Assembly (NCBI GenBank): GCA_028023455.1
Contig: JAQFVV010013081.1
Span: forward strand, 188,001 to 252,000
Source: Epiperipatus broadwayi
Taxonomy: Eukaryota > Onychophora > Udeonychophora > Euonychophora > Peripatidae
Direction: 5' to 3'
Length of the DNA stretch: 64,000 bases
Shown here one piece after another: positions 46,729 to 58,450 of the stretch; position 1 is the stretch's first letter; each line of letters begins with the position of its first letter. The notes beneath the pieces were generated by a model, which saw only the letters and a program-made list of their open reading frames with translations, did no database searches and was not told the origin of the DNA. The translations under genes were made by a program, and so were the position numbers.

Positions 46729-49168
46729 GGTTATATAATCAATCGGTTTTGGAGGAAGAGGATCATCAATTGTTTGGAAGGATTAATGATTTATTTAAGT
46801 GAATTATTGTTCTTTATTATGCTTGAATGGAGAAGTATTTTTTTTGTGGCTATACTAGTAATGTTAGCAATGTTTTATAATATGTATTGGATTGAGTAAT
46901 CTTTTTTTTTTTTTTGTTATTTAAATCTTTAAGCATGGGTAGATTGCCTAGTGTAGTGGGTATGGGATCAAGTAATCCCTTATTTTCTGTGTATTGAAAT
47001 GTTTTTGATAGGAGTAGATAGAATCCTCCAGTTTTGATGATATTTATTATGAATTAAAGTATCTGAAGTTGAATATATTATCCCCCTGTTCATTTGGTGA
47101 AGAGATTTATTCCCACCAGTTTAGTTAGTCTCAGAAGTAAACTTGGAAGTTGTTGTGTTGATATTTATCCGACTTGAATTGTTGAAATCTTTTATCCCCA
47201 TGTGTTATTGAATGTTTTTCCAGCTTATACTATAGCCAAGTGCCAGATAATTTATTGATAAAAAGAATAAAGGCAGAATAGATTTTCTTACAAAACAACT
47301 GTAACAAAGTTAGTAATTAAAGCTTAATTGACCATTGCCTTTGTCCATATTGTGATCATATTATAACTTCACAAGCAAACCGATTAGATTGTTTAGAATT
47401 AATTATTTATTCTTTGACACCCAGCATAATACAGACCCATGTATTAAGTGTTATTTTGAAAGAGGGAAAATCCATTATTAATATATAATTTTAATTATCA
47501 TTTTCAAACATTTTATAGTGATCATTTAGATTTCATATTAATTTTATCATTCAATCATCATTTGATTAAATAAGCAGGCAAAGATAAAACATACTTAATG
47601 ACTAGAATTGTTATTTCTATTTTGGCAAAATAAAAAATATAGTTATGTAATAGAATACTTTATTTCAGTGTTGCATGGGCAAAATATATTAATTAATGAC
47701 ATTCTTTATTTTATTTTGCAAGACATGGTTTTATAAGAATATATTGATTAATGTAATTCTTTGTTATTTTGCAAGATATAATTTGATGAGAATGTGTTAA
47801 AGTAAAGGAGCTATTTATTCATTTTGCAAAACCTAGTTGATGTTATTTTTAGGTTTCAAACCCCTTTATTTTAGTTATATTTACTGTGCATTTGAAGTAA
47901 AATGCAAAATATTAATTTTATTTTATGGCATAATTAGAATATTTAATCCATGTTGTTTGACTTAGATTTATTAATTTGATGGATAAATAAGTGTTATAAA
48001 ACCAAATGTTGAACAAAAGATAAATTTTGTAATGGATTAATAGGAGCACAAGGTTATATTTCTTCAGCTTTATAGGTATCAGAAGAAGCTGATAACTGAG
48101 AAACCATTTCCTTTACAATAAAATATATGGTTTTAATTTGGGTATATTATTTGATATTACAAATATCAGGTGTTCACAAATCTATCCAGATGTTTGGATA
48201 GATAAAATGTGTAATTTTGAAATTCAAGAGCATATTATGTTATTATTATTATAAAAATTGTGAAATAGATTAAATGTTTGTTTAGCTATTTTTCTTGCTT
48301 TATTAATAAATATTTTATTATTCAAAATTTGTATTTAGAATTCTTTTATAACATTCATTTGTTATTTCATATTTCCACACGTGTTCACACATTTATTTTA
48401 TTTAATGTGACATAATTATATTTTCATTTAATTATGATAAATATCAAATATGATGATATTGATTTCCTTGATCCAAACACTGTATGAGATGCCAATTATC
48501 TATTGTTTGTCTAAAAGGTTTTATTATTTAGTAATTGTTTAGATGATGAATTGAAATCAAAATGTAGCCAATTTCTTTCATTGTCTAACTGCCATTATTT
48601 AGTTAGGGTATTGCTTAGTTCGTATTATTATTTTCATAATATTAAATAATAGTTATTGAGAGAGAGATTTTAGTTTAAGCCATGCCATATAACAGATTCT
48701 CTGAGATTGTCAATTTTAATTCAGATTAGATAATAAATTCAGTTAATTAGATTAGATTAGTGTGTAATTAAAAATTTAGTAATGATAGGTTTAGTTTAAG
48801 TTCAGATCCAGTTAGTTGTACATTACAGTTTCTAAAAATTTTTTTTTTTTTAATTATTGGTGTAATTTTCTAATATGGTAGAGGTTGTTCAGTACATATG
48901 GATGATAGGAGGAGGTAAAATGTAGATTATAATTAGTTAATTTTAGCTGGTAGAATTTTACCAATTTAATTTTGTTTAGCATAGAACTTGATAGATGTTT
49001 TATTCCTATTAATTATAATATTTTCTCCCACATCTAATGTACATTGTACACTTCATACACCTCTGTATCCCTCAACTGAGTTAGTTTAAGGTGAAACTTT
49101 AATTAAGAGCCTGATGAGTAAATTTAGGATAAAGTTATATTGATAGTTTATTCTATGATCCATAGAAT

Positions 49169-49178
49169 TGGCGCCCCA
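49169..49178 (+). promoter_or_regulatory. Possible retroelement primer-binding site
   Basis: TGGCGCCCCA matches the start of lysine-tRNA-type primer-binding sites found just after 5' LTRs. The preceding 500 bp could be an LTR, but no partner LTR is recognised and no plus-strand gag follows. Confidence 0.25.
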
Positions 49179-49589
49179 GATAATTGTTAGTGTTGGTGAT
49201 TGGTGAGAGGGGTTAATATATATATGAAATAACATATGCTTCATTATCCCCTTCTAAATTTTGGGATGAAATTGCCCCAAAACACAATTTCATTCCACAA
49301 TTATAAAGTTCACCACTAATAATAGTATATTCACTTGGTTATTTTATTACTGGTAACAGTGTTATTTATTTAATCTGTCGTTATTTTTGAAAATAGGATG
49401 ACTATATTTGCCTGCCTTCTTTCAGAACTATGATGGACAGAAACTCATTATACATCATAAGTTTTCAATGCAACATAAATGTAAGTACTATCTCAATTTA
49501 AGCACAAACAGAACTTACTATCCAGATTATCATAGAATGAAGAACTATATTTCTGATTCATATTTCCTTGGTTAATGTTTAATTCACTT

Positions 49590-51125
49590 CCATATCTCAC
49601 TATTCAGGTTCTGGTAGGACTCTTTATGCTGCCTGTTGCATTTCTCCTCTTCCTTTTCCATGGTGGTAATTCATTTCTTCTATTATTATACCATGGTGGT
49701 GCATCATGATTATTGTAGCATTGTGGAGGTATCTTTTATACCTGAGAGCACTTATTCTTGGTCCATCATCCCTCCTATATAAGGCTTTATTTGGCAGCTT
49801 GGACCCTCCTTTGTTTGTTGTTGAAGTACTGCAATTGTCATATGCTGTTAACAGCTCAGCCACCCATCAATGGATTGATGATTCATCCCAATCAGCCTCC
49901 TCTCAATGTAGCTGGGAAAACTGTCAGATCATCTGGATGATTTGAAGTTCCTTCAATGGATCTGCTGTCAGGGCCCTTAACTTGGCCACTTGTTTTCAAA
50001 AGGATGTATAGGGTTCACCAAGCAGGCATTTCTATTGTGATACCTTATATTTAATGACCTCCTGACAATAATCACTCCAATAGCAGTTTATAAGTGCCTT
50101 TTTAAAATCATTGAAATTGTTGGACTGACTAAATAGCAACTCACACCATGCTTGAGCTGCATCCTGTAAATGACTGCAAGCTATTGCCAGTTTTGCTTCT
50201 TTGGTCATAGCATTAATGCTGAAGTACTTGTAAGCTTTTCAGGTACTCAATATGTGCTTCATTAGAGCCTGCTACAAATGTTCATATTTTAAGGAACTGG
50301 TTTACAATCTCTGACGTGTAATTGGTTATTGGCACTTCTTGAATAATTTTGTGGAAATTTACAAAATTTTCTTTTGGGACTGTTTCTGTCCCTTCATTTT
50401 CTTGCTCCTTGTCAGGCATATGTTGCTATGGCAGTGTACAGCCATGTGCTTCATTAGAGCCTGCTTACAAATGTCCATATTTTAAGGAACTTGTTTACAA
50501 TCTCTGACATGTAATTGGTTATTGGCACTTCTTGAATAATTTTGTGGAAATTTACAAAATTTTCTTTTGGGACTGTTTCTGTCCCTTCATTTTCTTGCTC
50601 CTTGTCAGGCATATGTTGCTCTGGTAGTGTACAGCCACTTTTTATTTACAGTTTTTTTACTTGAATGGTCTTGATCCTGCATGTATTCCAGGATTCTTTA
50701 TATCATGTCCATGCCTTCACAAATTTGGATTATTTTTCCCTCTTGTTCATTCAGAGACTCTTTGACTTCTTCAATGACCTCTTTAACTCTCAATATTTGC
50801 TCATTAATCTGATTAATCATTTGGTTAATTTTTTTCATCTTGACTTCAATTTTCTTCTGAAATTTGTTTTGCTATTCTTTGGTTTGTTTCTATTATTTGT
50901 TTTTCCATCTTCTCATTTTGACTTTGATTTGCTTCTATTATTTGTTATTTATCATCTAATCTTTATTGGTCTCTTTTTTATGTTATCCTGTTCTCTTTGT
51001 TGGTCTCTTTTTATTATCCTCATCTCTTTGTTAATCTCTTTTTTATTATCAGCTTTAAACATTTCTAGCAGCTGGATTAACATCAACACATCCTCTACTT
51101 TCTGGGTTCCTTACATTTGTTGCTG
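49590..51125 (-). pseudogene. Ty3/gypsy gag, decayed
   Basis: The minus strand has an N-terminal coiled-coil-rich part (about 51090-50690: EMFKADNKKEINKEM, NQRIAKQISEE, INQMINQINEQILRVKEVIE and EVKESLNEQEGKIIQ) and a capsid-like core (50215-50030: MTKEAKLAIACSHLQDAAQA, then WCELLFSQSNNFNDFKKALI and NCYWSDYCQEVIKYKV). That is the A..L.G.A..W..L pattern of retrotransposon gag. A basic C-terminus (49863-49624) with Arg/Lys and no clear zinc knuckle follows. Stops and frameshifts abound, and a 192-bp tandem duplication lies inside. No pol follows to the left. Repeat C lies just upstream, where a 5' LTR would be. Confidence 0.75.
50252..50635. repeat. 192-bp tandem duplication inside gag
   Basis: Copies start at 50252 and 50444 (atgtgcttcattagagcctg) and differ at a handful of positions (gctacaaatgttc/gcttacaaatgtcc, ctgg/cttg, gacgtg/gacatg, ctatggcag/ctctggtag). 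192 is a multiple of three, but flanking frames are already broken. Confidence 0.9.
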
Positions 51126-51577
51126 ATCATCTTTAGGGTCACTTCCTTCTTACTTTTGTTCTTTGCTAGGAATGTTATTCTTGGCTTCTGTCCTTGATCT
51201 AATTATTATCTATATTTAATTAACTTGCAATTCACTTCTTTCTTGTGATATTTGTCTCTTTGACAATTTAATTATTGATTTCTTTTATTTATATAACTTT
51301 AGTAAGCTTCACTCTTCCTCCACTCCATGATTTAGCTACAACTTCTCTATTATGCCTATTTATTCCTTGTATATCATTCATTTTATTTAGCTCTCTCAAT
51401 TTCTCCTTATTCATTTCATTTTATATCCTTATATTGTGTGCACTGTTCACAACTTACAGAATCATAATTTGCTTCTGTCTTCCATATCTGTTCATTTACT
51501 TATTTTGTTTCTTTTTTTCTTCTAGATTGTTATGCTTATGGGCAGGCTAGCTATATTGGGCCCCATGATTAGAGTGA

Positions 51578-52540
51578 CAAAGGTAACTATTGGAACCCCA
51601 TCTACTCTAGTGGTCATTTATTTCCTGATGAGAACATTGTAGGAAGGAAAAAAATGATAGGTATTACACAATGCTGACATTGTCCCCCATACAACAATAT
51701 TTCCTGCTCATCAGAGGGTATAGCATTAAAGAGACTAAAAACATCTAGAAATTTATCTGTTTGGTTCCCAAATGGTGCCACTAGAATTCCAGATTACTAC
51801 AACATTACTCACCCAGATTAGGTTATGCTGAACATAGCTCAGGAAACATGAGATTACTGTGAACAAGTATACTAGAAAATGTAAGACATGAAATGAACCT
51901 GATAAGATACATTATTTTATAAATCGCAATTTATTTAAATAAAAGTGTTTGGATAACACTGCTTCTAATAGTTCATTGCAGCTCAGATTCCATATATTAG
52001 TCAGTCCATTTCATCAGTAACTTTTCTGATGCTTGGTCCCATCATTGATCATAGTGTCCATCATTTATATTCCATAATCCTATTTTGCCAGCATTCACAT
52101 AGTAGAAATTTATTTAGATATCTGTGTGTATATGATGTATACTTCCCTTATCATTTCTCAAGTTTAAATTCTCTTGAGAGTTTATATTATCCTTGTATGC
52201 ACATATTCGTAGACATGTCTATTAATTCCCTATTGTGATATACTCTTTGGTAAGTTTGATTTATATTTGAATTAATCCTTTTTATCTAATCATTCAGTAG
52301 CCAATAATTATATTTTAATATATTCACATATTTAATTCACATATTTAGATGCATATTTAATTCCTGTATGTAGACACATTTAACTCACATATTTAGACAC
52401 ATATTTAGTTTATGTACATACACAGATGCATATTTAATTCCTGTATATAGATGCATATTTAATTCAAGTATAGACACATATTTAACCTATGAAGACACAT
52501 ATTTTATTCATGTACATAGAAAAGTAACTCTTTTATGGAT
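51578..52540. repeat. Repeat C, copy 2 (LTR-like, uninterrupted)
   Basis: Counterpart of 34995-35604 plus 38966-39242, without the PLE. It starts gtaactattggaacccc and ends in the 25-bp minisatellite and taactcttttatggataaac. On the minus strand it would end ...ggggttccaatagttac next to the gag leader, which fits a 5' LTR read leftwards. LTR ends and target duplication are not certain. Confidence 0.6.
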
Positions 52541-52590
52541 AAACAATGCATTTACACAAATCGGGATATGTCTATTTTAAATTAAATTTG

Positions 52591-53094
52591 TACTTTTCGA
52601 TTTATTTTCTGTACATATATTGTCTGAGGCATTTTTATTTGTCGATTTTGAGGCGTTTTTTTGATTTGGGGGGGGGATAGCTCATAATGCAATTTTCATG
52701 ATGTTTTGTTTTTATTATTTGAATTTTTTAGCATTTTCTTGCATTTTTTTTTAATTTGTAGTTTTCGATTTATTTTCTGTACATATATTGTCTGAGGCAT
52801 TTTTATTTGTCGATTTTGAGGCGTTTTTTTGATTTTGGGGGGGGGGGGTATAGCTCATAATGCAATTTTCATGATGTTTTGTTTTTATTATTTGAATTTT
52901 GTAGCATTTTCTTTACTTTTTTTTTAATTTGTAGTTTTCGATTTAATTGCTGTACATATATTGCCTTAGGCATTTTTATTTGTCGATTTTGAGGCGTTTT
53001 GTAAAAAAATTTATCACTTGCCATTTTCAGGCCAGTTGTTGATGATGTCGCCGTGCCCTCTGACGGCTACAGTACGGTCTGCAAACCACGACCT
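52591..53094. repeat. ~170-bp tandem repeat with GC-rich hairpin tail
   Basis: The unit beginning ttttcgatttattttctgta starts at 52594, 52762 and 52935 (periods 168 and 173); the third unit is truncated. A GC-richer tail at about 53020-53093 follows, with a GCCGT/ACGGC stem (gccgtgccctctgacggc). The block interrupts the 258-bp repeat text (attaaatt^cttacattata), so it was inserted as a unit. No target duplication is seen. Confidence 0.75.
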
Positions 53095-53097
53095 TAC

Positions 53098-53740
53098 ATT
53101 ATAATTTTTACATTTCATTCAGCAAGTTATAACAATTTTATATATATTTCTTACACTCTTTATTATAAAGCTTAACTTCAAATCAATGCATATTTAATTC
53201 CTGTATGTAGATGCATATTAAATTCATGTATATAGACACATATTTAACCTATGAAGACACATATTTAATTCATGTACATAGAATAGTAACTCTTTCATGA
53301 ATAAACAATGCATTTACACAAATCAGGGTATATCTATTTTAAATTAAATTCTTATATTATAATTTTTACATTTCATTCAGCAAGTTATAACAATTTTATA
53401 TATATTTCTTACACTCTTTATTATAAAGCTTAACTTCAAATCAATGCATATTTAATTCCTGTATGTAGATGCATATTAAATTCATGTATATAGACACATA
53501 TTTAACCTATGAAGACACATATTTAATTCATGTACATAGAATAGTAACTCTTTCATGGATAAACAATGCATTTACACAAATCGGGGTATGTCTATTTTAA
53601 ATTAAATTCTTACATTATAATTTTTACATTTCATTCAGCAAGTTATAACAATTTGATATATATTTCTTACACTCTTTATTATAAAGCTTAACTTCGAATC
53701 AATGTTATAAGTTTTATCACTTTAAAAAAAATCAGTGAAT
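53098..53740. repeat. 258-bp tandem repeat at the C/B junction
   Basis: The motif ataatttttacatttcattc recurs at 53101, 53359 and 53617, exactly 258 bp apart each time, with few differences. The unit contains part of the 25-bp minisatellite, aataaacaatgcatttacac and the start of repeat B. Copy 1 at 42666 has only one such unit, so expansion happened in this locus. Confidence 0.85.
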
Positions 53741-54835
53741 TCATTGTAGTGTTTCACCATTTCTGTCAACGTATTTCAATTTAATCTTTTTTTCTTTTTT
53801 TTTTTAAATTTTAATAACACTAATGGCAATTATATTATTCTATAAGAAATTATTTTGGTACATAACATTTTATTATTTTGTTGAATTAATCATTTTAAAT
53901 AACTATGTATCATTTTATCTATCTGAAAAGCTTTTCTTACCTTTAAATATTTCAAATGTTATATAGAGTTTTCTTGCCTTTAAATTTATCTGTTGGTGAT
54001 TCGCCACTGTTAAATTGTCACATTAAAAGGATTTGTCTCAGAGCTGAATGGTATATATTTTATTTGGAGGTCACTTAGGTATGTTTTTCCATCTTCATGC
54101 CTTCTTCATGGTGTGGGAAGGGAGAACAAGCTATTCTTTCTAGACAAACATTTTAGCATTTTCCATATTGATAATTTGCTTCTTCATATTGCAGTTTTAC
54201 AGTAACCATGGGTTTTTCCTACTAAGTGCTGTATCTATTTAATTACTGGTCATAGTGGCTCAAACTTAGTTGGTCTGATTATTTAAGTTCTTTGCTGTAG
54301 ACTGACTAAATTTTAGACTGCTATTTACTGCAAAGCAACTGTTACAATCAATCAACTGCAACTCCTGTAATTGATTGATTCCTCACTTTATATACAATTC
54401 TGCATAATTTTTTATCATCTTTTTTCTCACTTATGCTGACCAACATGTTTTTCAAAAACATGTTGGCTTCTTTTGCCTAAGGCAAGAAAGTGATGCTATC
54501 TTTTTTAAATGAATTAATTATAGCATTTATATATTGTAATTCATAAACATTCAGCTCTAACAAAAAATATTATATTGGTAATATTTAAAACACATATTTT
54601 TAATGATTAAAAATCCATTAATTAAATGTGTCATTTAATTTCTAATTGTATATTTTAAATATTAATTTTTATTTTCCTCCTTTTTCAGAGAATTTGAGTT
54701 TACACATTTTGTTTTGATAATATGAGAGAAAAACTGATTTTAATTCACTGTCATTTATTTATTTTTCTCAATTTCACTCACAAAAACTGTGTCAGCTTTT
54801 AAATCAAACTATTTTAAAATGGGGGGGAGGAATTT
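53741..54835. repeat. Repeat B, copy 2
   Basis: It continues colinear with 42880-43960 (gtcaacgtatttcaattta, tctgttggtgattc, gtgtgggaa.ggagaacaagc, tttacagtaaccatgggttt), ending ttttaaaatggggggg at about 54829. Small indels separate the copies; neither codes for protein. Confidence 0.75.
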
Positions 54836-55052
54836 CAGTAAATATATATATATGAAATGTGTCTGTTTCAATATAGATATTATTACTATCTATATGTCAT
54901 ACATATTTGGTTTTTGTGTTTTAACTGGTTTGTGCTCATTTATATTAATGAAATATATGTGTATATATTATTGTAGTGAACAGAAAGAATTTTCTGAAAA
55001 ATCAGATAATATATGTTATTTTTGTGTCTGGATTTGTTGTATTTTTAATAAA
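54836..55052. other. Short AT-rich segment left of the foldback element
   Basis: A 94-codon frame at 54789-55073 overlaps repeat B and the transposon end. It is Phe/Ile/Tyr-rich and looks like chance. Confidence 0.4.
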
Positions 55053-55060
55053 GAAATATG

Positions 55061-55598
55061 GGTGCTGATATAGTATGTGCTCGACGGCCATTTTGAATTT
55101 GGAAACACTCAAAAAGGCTGCTTGCACATGCAAGCGATAAATGTCATCGACTAAAAGCACTCATTTTTCAAAAAAGTAAAACGCCTGAGGCACTATAATT
55201 AAAAAAGGTGGTGGGAAGGGACTACACTTAAAAAAATGGTGGGAAAATGTCACATTAAATTGCCTAAGGTGCTACTATCAAAAAAAAAGTGCGGGAAAAG
55301 AAAAAGACATGAACATTGAAAAATACTTTAAAATAAACCAAAAACACTAATTTATATATATAGTCATAATCAAACATTGCAAAAAAAGTGCGGGAAAAGA
55401 AAAAGAGGTGAAAATTTAAAAAATACTTTAAAATAAACCAAAAATGCTAATTTATATGTACTATAGTGCCTCAGGCATTTTACTTTTTTGAAAAATGAGT
55501 GTTTTTAGTCGATGACATTTATCGTTTGCATGTGCCAGCTGCCTTTTTGAGTGTTTCCAAATTCAAAATGGCCACCGAGCGCATACTATATCAGCACC
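55061..55598. repeat. 538-bp hairpin: two inverted copies of the transposon end
   Basis: The left 270 bp and the next 260 bp are inverted copies, so 55598 reads ...cgcatactatatcagcacc like the true right end. It looks like a short MITE version of the element fused to the left side of the long one. No gaaatatg follows 55598, so the outer pair, not this one, is the transposed unit. Confidence 0.8.
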
Positions 55599-55969
55599 AA
55601 TTAATTTATTCAGGAAAATATCGCAGCTTGATATGGTCTCTTTCAAATTTATTTTTAAAATTGTCTACTTGGGTCTCACACAAATTAAAGCAGGTATGTG
55701 TAATGTAAGACAATTTCTAAGAATGATCATTAGGGATTGCCTTTTGTCTAACTAAGATAAAAAGGCTAAGTTAAGAAGTTTAATAATAGAAAGCAAAACT
55801 TTCAAATTTTAAAAACAGCTGTAAACAAACTAATGGACTTTTATGCCTCAAGCCTAATAGTAAGCCAATGCAATAGAGGGATAAAATTTATTATAAATAT
55901 ATTTATAATAAATTAATGATTTAAAAATATAATCGCACTGTAATAAATTACAAGTCATAATTTCTACTC

Positions 55970-56002
<33 letters not shown>

Positions 56003-56754
56003 CCGATCCATGTATTAGTTTTTAGATTTAAGTTTTAACATTTTAAAGAAGATGCAAGTAAAATTAATTGGTAATTTATTCCGAAAATATTGCTTTTCAT
56101 TAATATTTAAAAAATAAAAAAACTAAAGACCAAAGATTTTGTATCGAAACTCATCTTTTATACCCATTTTCAAATCATATGAACACAAACCCTTTATATT
56201 TCAGTTTTTTTATTTTTTAAAATATTAATGAAAAGCAGGTCAATTATGGGTGTTTTTGTTTTTGCAATATTTTCAGTAATAAATTACCAATTAATTTTAC
56301 TTGCATCTTCTTTAAAGTGTTAAAACTTAAATCTTAAAACTAATACATGTATCGGCAGACACACACACACATATATATATATACAAGTAGAAATTATGAC
56401 TTGTAATTTATTACAGTGCAATTATATTTTTAAATCATTAATTTATTATAAATATATTTATAATAAATTTTATTCCTTTATTGCATTGGTTTACTATTAG
56501 GCTTGAGGCATAAAAGTCCATTAGTTTGTTTACAGCTGTTTTTAAAATTTGAAAGTTTTGCTTTCTATTATTAAACTTCTTAACTTAGCCCTTTTATCTT
56601 AGTAAGACAAAAGGCAATCCCTAATCATCATTCTTAGAAATTATCTTACGTCACACATACCTGCTTTAATTTGTGTGAGACCCAAGTAGACTCTTTTAAA
56701 AATAAATTTTAAAGAGACCATATCAAACTGCGATATTTCCTGAATAAATTAATT
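55599..56754. repeat. 1.16-kb palindrome nested in the foldback element
   Basis: aattaatttattcagg (55599-55614) pairs with cctgaataaattaatt (56739-56754). Pairing continues inward through gacccaagtagac, gcaggtatgtgt, ggcaatccctaat and a mirrored TA/TG microsatellite (about 55973-56002 against 56358-56384) to a loop near 56120-56210. Arms of about 530 bp differ at scattered bases. Confidence 0.85.
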
Positions 56755-57119
56755 TTACTGGTGTCTTCTTTAAAGTAATAAACCTAAATCTTAAAAGTAT
56801 AATTTGTTGATGGCTTGTGGTGTTGCAGTAATGAAGAGATCTAGGAAGAACCAAATTTAGCCTGCGTGGACGACCATCCATCCGATACAGGAAGTGGTAA
56901 TTATTTTAAAATTTTTAAAATATTGGTAAAATTTACTTAAATAAATGCTAACTGTAATATGCATTAATATGTCTATTATTCAGATTTGTGATTTACTATT
57001 ATAACTCCAAAGCCAAATGTAAAATATTATATTTTTAAAAATAAGTTAATTAGGTTTTTTATTTGCTGAAGTGTTGAAAGTGATGTTCCTGCCATTTCAC
57101 ATTTAGCAATATACTTTTT

Positions 57120-58200
57120 AAATATAATTTTTTAAAATTATAATACTGATTTTTGAGATTTAGTATATACTGTTGAAAGACCTGAGTAATCTTTTAATAG
57201 AAGCATTTATCATTTTTTCTAATTATCGCTATGTATATATATTTAGGTTTCATGCCTTTTTTTTTAAATGCCTTAACACATGTTAATTGGATTATCATCA
57301 CTATATATATATATTAGCGTTTTTGGTTTATTTTAAAGTACTTTTTAAATATTGTTTTTTAAAATTATAATACTGATTTAGTATATAGCGTTGATAGACC
57401 AGACTGAGATTTTTAAAATAGCATTTATTATTTTTGTAGTGATCGCTATATTTTAACGGGTTTTTGTAAATATCATTTACGATTTTTTTTAAAAAATGCC
57501 TTAACATAGGGTTAAATGTTTAAGATTTACTATTGCAATGTTTGATTATGACTATATATATAAATTAGCATTTTTGGTTTTATTTTAAAGTAATTTTTAA
57601 TTTTCAATGTTCACTTCTTTTTCTTTTCCCACTTTTTTTCCATAATATAACCTTTGGCTATTTAATGTGACGTTACAACTCAATGTTTGATTTATAGCAT
57701 TATAGTTTTTAAATATTGTTTTTTAAACTTATAATACTGATTCAGTATATAGCGTTGATAGACCGGACTGATATTTTTAAAATAGCATTTATTATTTTTC
57801 TAATGATCGCTATATTTTAACGAGTTTTTGTAAATATTGCAATGTTTGATTATGACTATATATATATAAATTAGCGTTTTTGGTTTATTTTAAAGTATTT
57901 TTTAATTTTCAATGTTCACTTCTTTTTCTTTTCCCGCACTTTTTTTTCATAGTATAACCTTTGGCTATTTAATGTGACATATAGCATTATAGTTTTTAAA
58001 TATTGTTTTTTAAAATTATAATACTGATTCAGTATATAGCATTGATAGACTGGACTGATATTTTTAAAATAGCATTTATTATTTTTCTAATGATCGCTAT
58101 ATTTTAACGGGTTTTTGTAAATATTGCAATGTTTGATTATGACTATATATATAAATTAGCGTTTTTGGTTTATTTTAAAGTATTTTTCAATGTTCACCTC
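57120..58200. repeat. Irregular tandem array inside the foldback element
   Basis: taatactgat recurs at about 57141, 57368, 57732 and 58019, each followed by ...atagcgttgatagacc, gcatttattattttt, gatcgctatattttaacg and ttgattatgactatatata. Spacings of 227, 364 and 287 reflect internal losses and gains. The last unit runs into the right terminal repeat (gcgtttttggtttattttaa, ttttcttttcccgcac). Confidence 0.75.
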
Positions 58201-58450
58201 TTTTTCTTTTCCCGCACTTTTTTTTTGATAGTAGCACCTTAGGCGATTTAATGTGACATTTTCCCACCATTTTTTAAGTGTAGTCCCTTCCCACCACCTT
58301 TTTTAATTATAGTGCCTCAGGCGTTTTACTTTTTTGAAAAATGAGTTTTTAGTTGATGACATTTATCGCTTGCATGTGCCAGCTGCCTTTTTGAGTGCTT
58401 CCAAATTCAAAATGGCCACCGAGCATGTACTATATCAGCACCGAAATATG

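Larger units (their letters stand above)
43961..49589. other. AT-rich non-coding DNA
   Basis: No coding segment is supported. 43963-44390 (TGTGACCTTCTGG start, aataaacagcgaag later) has a solo-LTR look but no second copy or target duplication. A direct 69-bp repeat (46577-46728) and a possible primer-binding site near 49169 are listed separately. Confidence 0.45.
55061..58442. mobile_element. 3.4-kb foldback DNA transposon, 8-bp target duplication
   Basis: Ends GGTGCTGATATAGTATGTGC (55061 on) and ...GTACTATATCAGCACC (to 58442) are inverted repeats, flanked by a perfect 8-bp duplication, gaaatatg (55053-55060 and 58443-58450). The terminal repeats run for about 270 bp (shared ggccattttgaatttgga, cgcctgaggcactataatta, gtgcgggaaaagaaaaaga). 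A third copy of the terminus lies inside at 55598. No transposase ORF is present. An 8-bp duplication with GG ends does not fit classic hAT; Merlin-like or an unclassified group is possible. Confidence 0.88.

Noticed and set aside
50665-51126. 153-codon Leu/Phe-rich plus-strand ORF resembling a membrane protein
   Set aside because: It is the antisense of the coiled-coil part of the decayed gag; antisense of Lys/Glu/Gln/Asn-rich coding reads as Phe/Leu.
51275-51550. 91-codon hydrophobic ORF
   Set aside because: Low-complexity T-rich DNA in the gag leader, no family match or conserved motif.
53020-53093. Helitron 3' end
   Set aside because: A hairpin is present but no CTRR terminus or 5' TC end could be placed; kept only as an observation.
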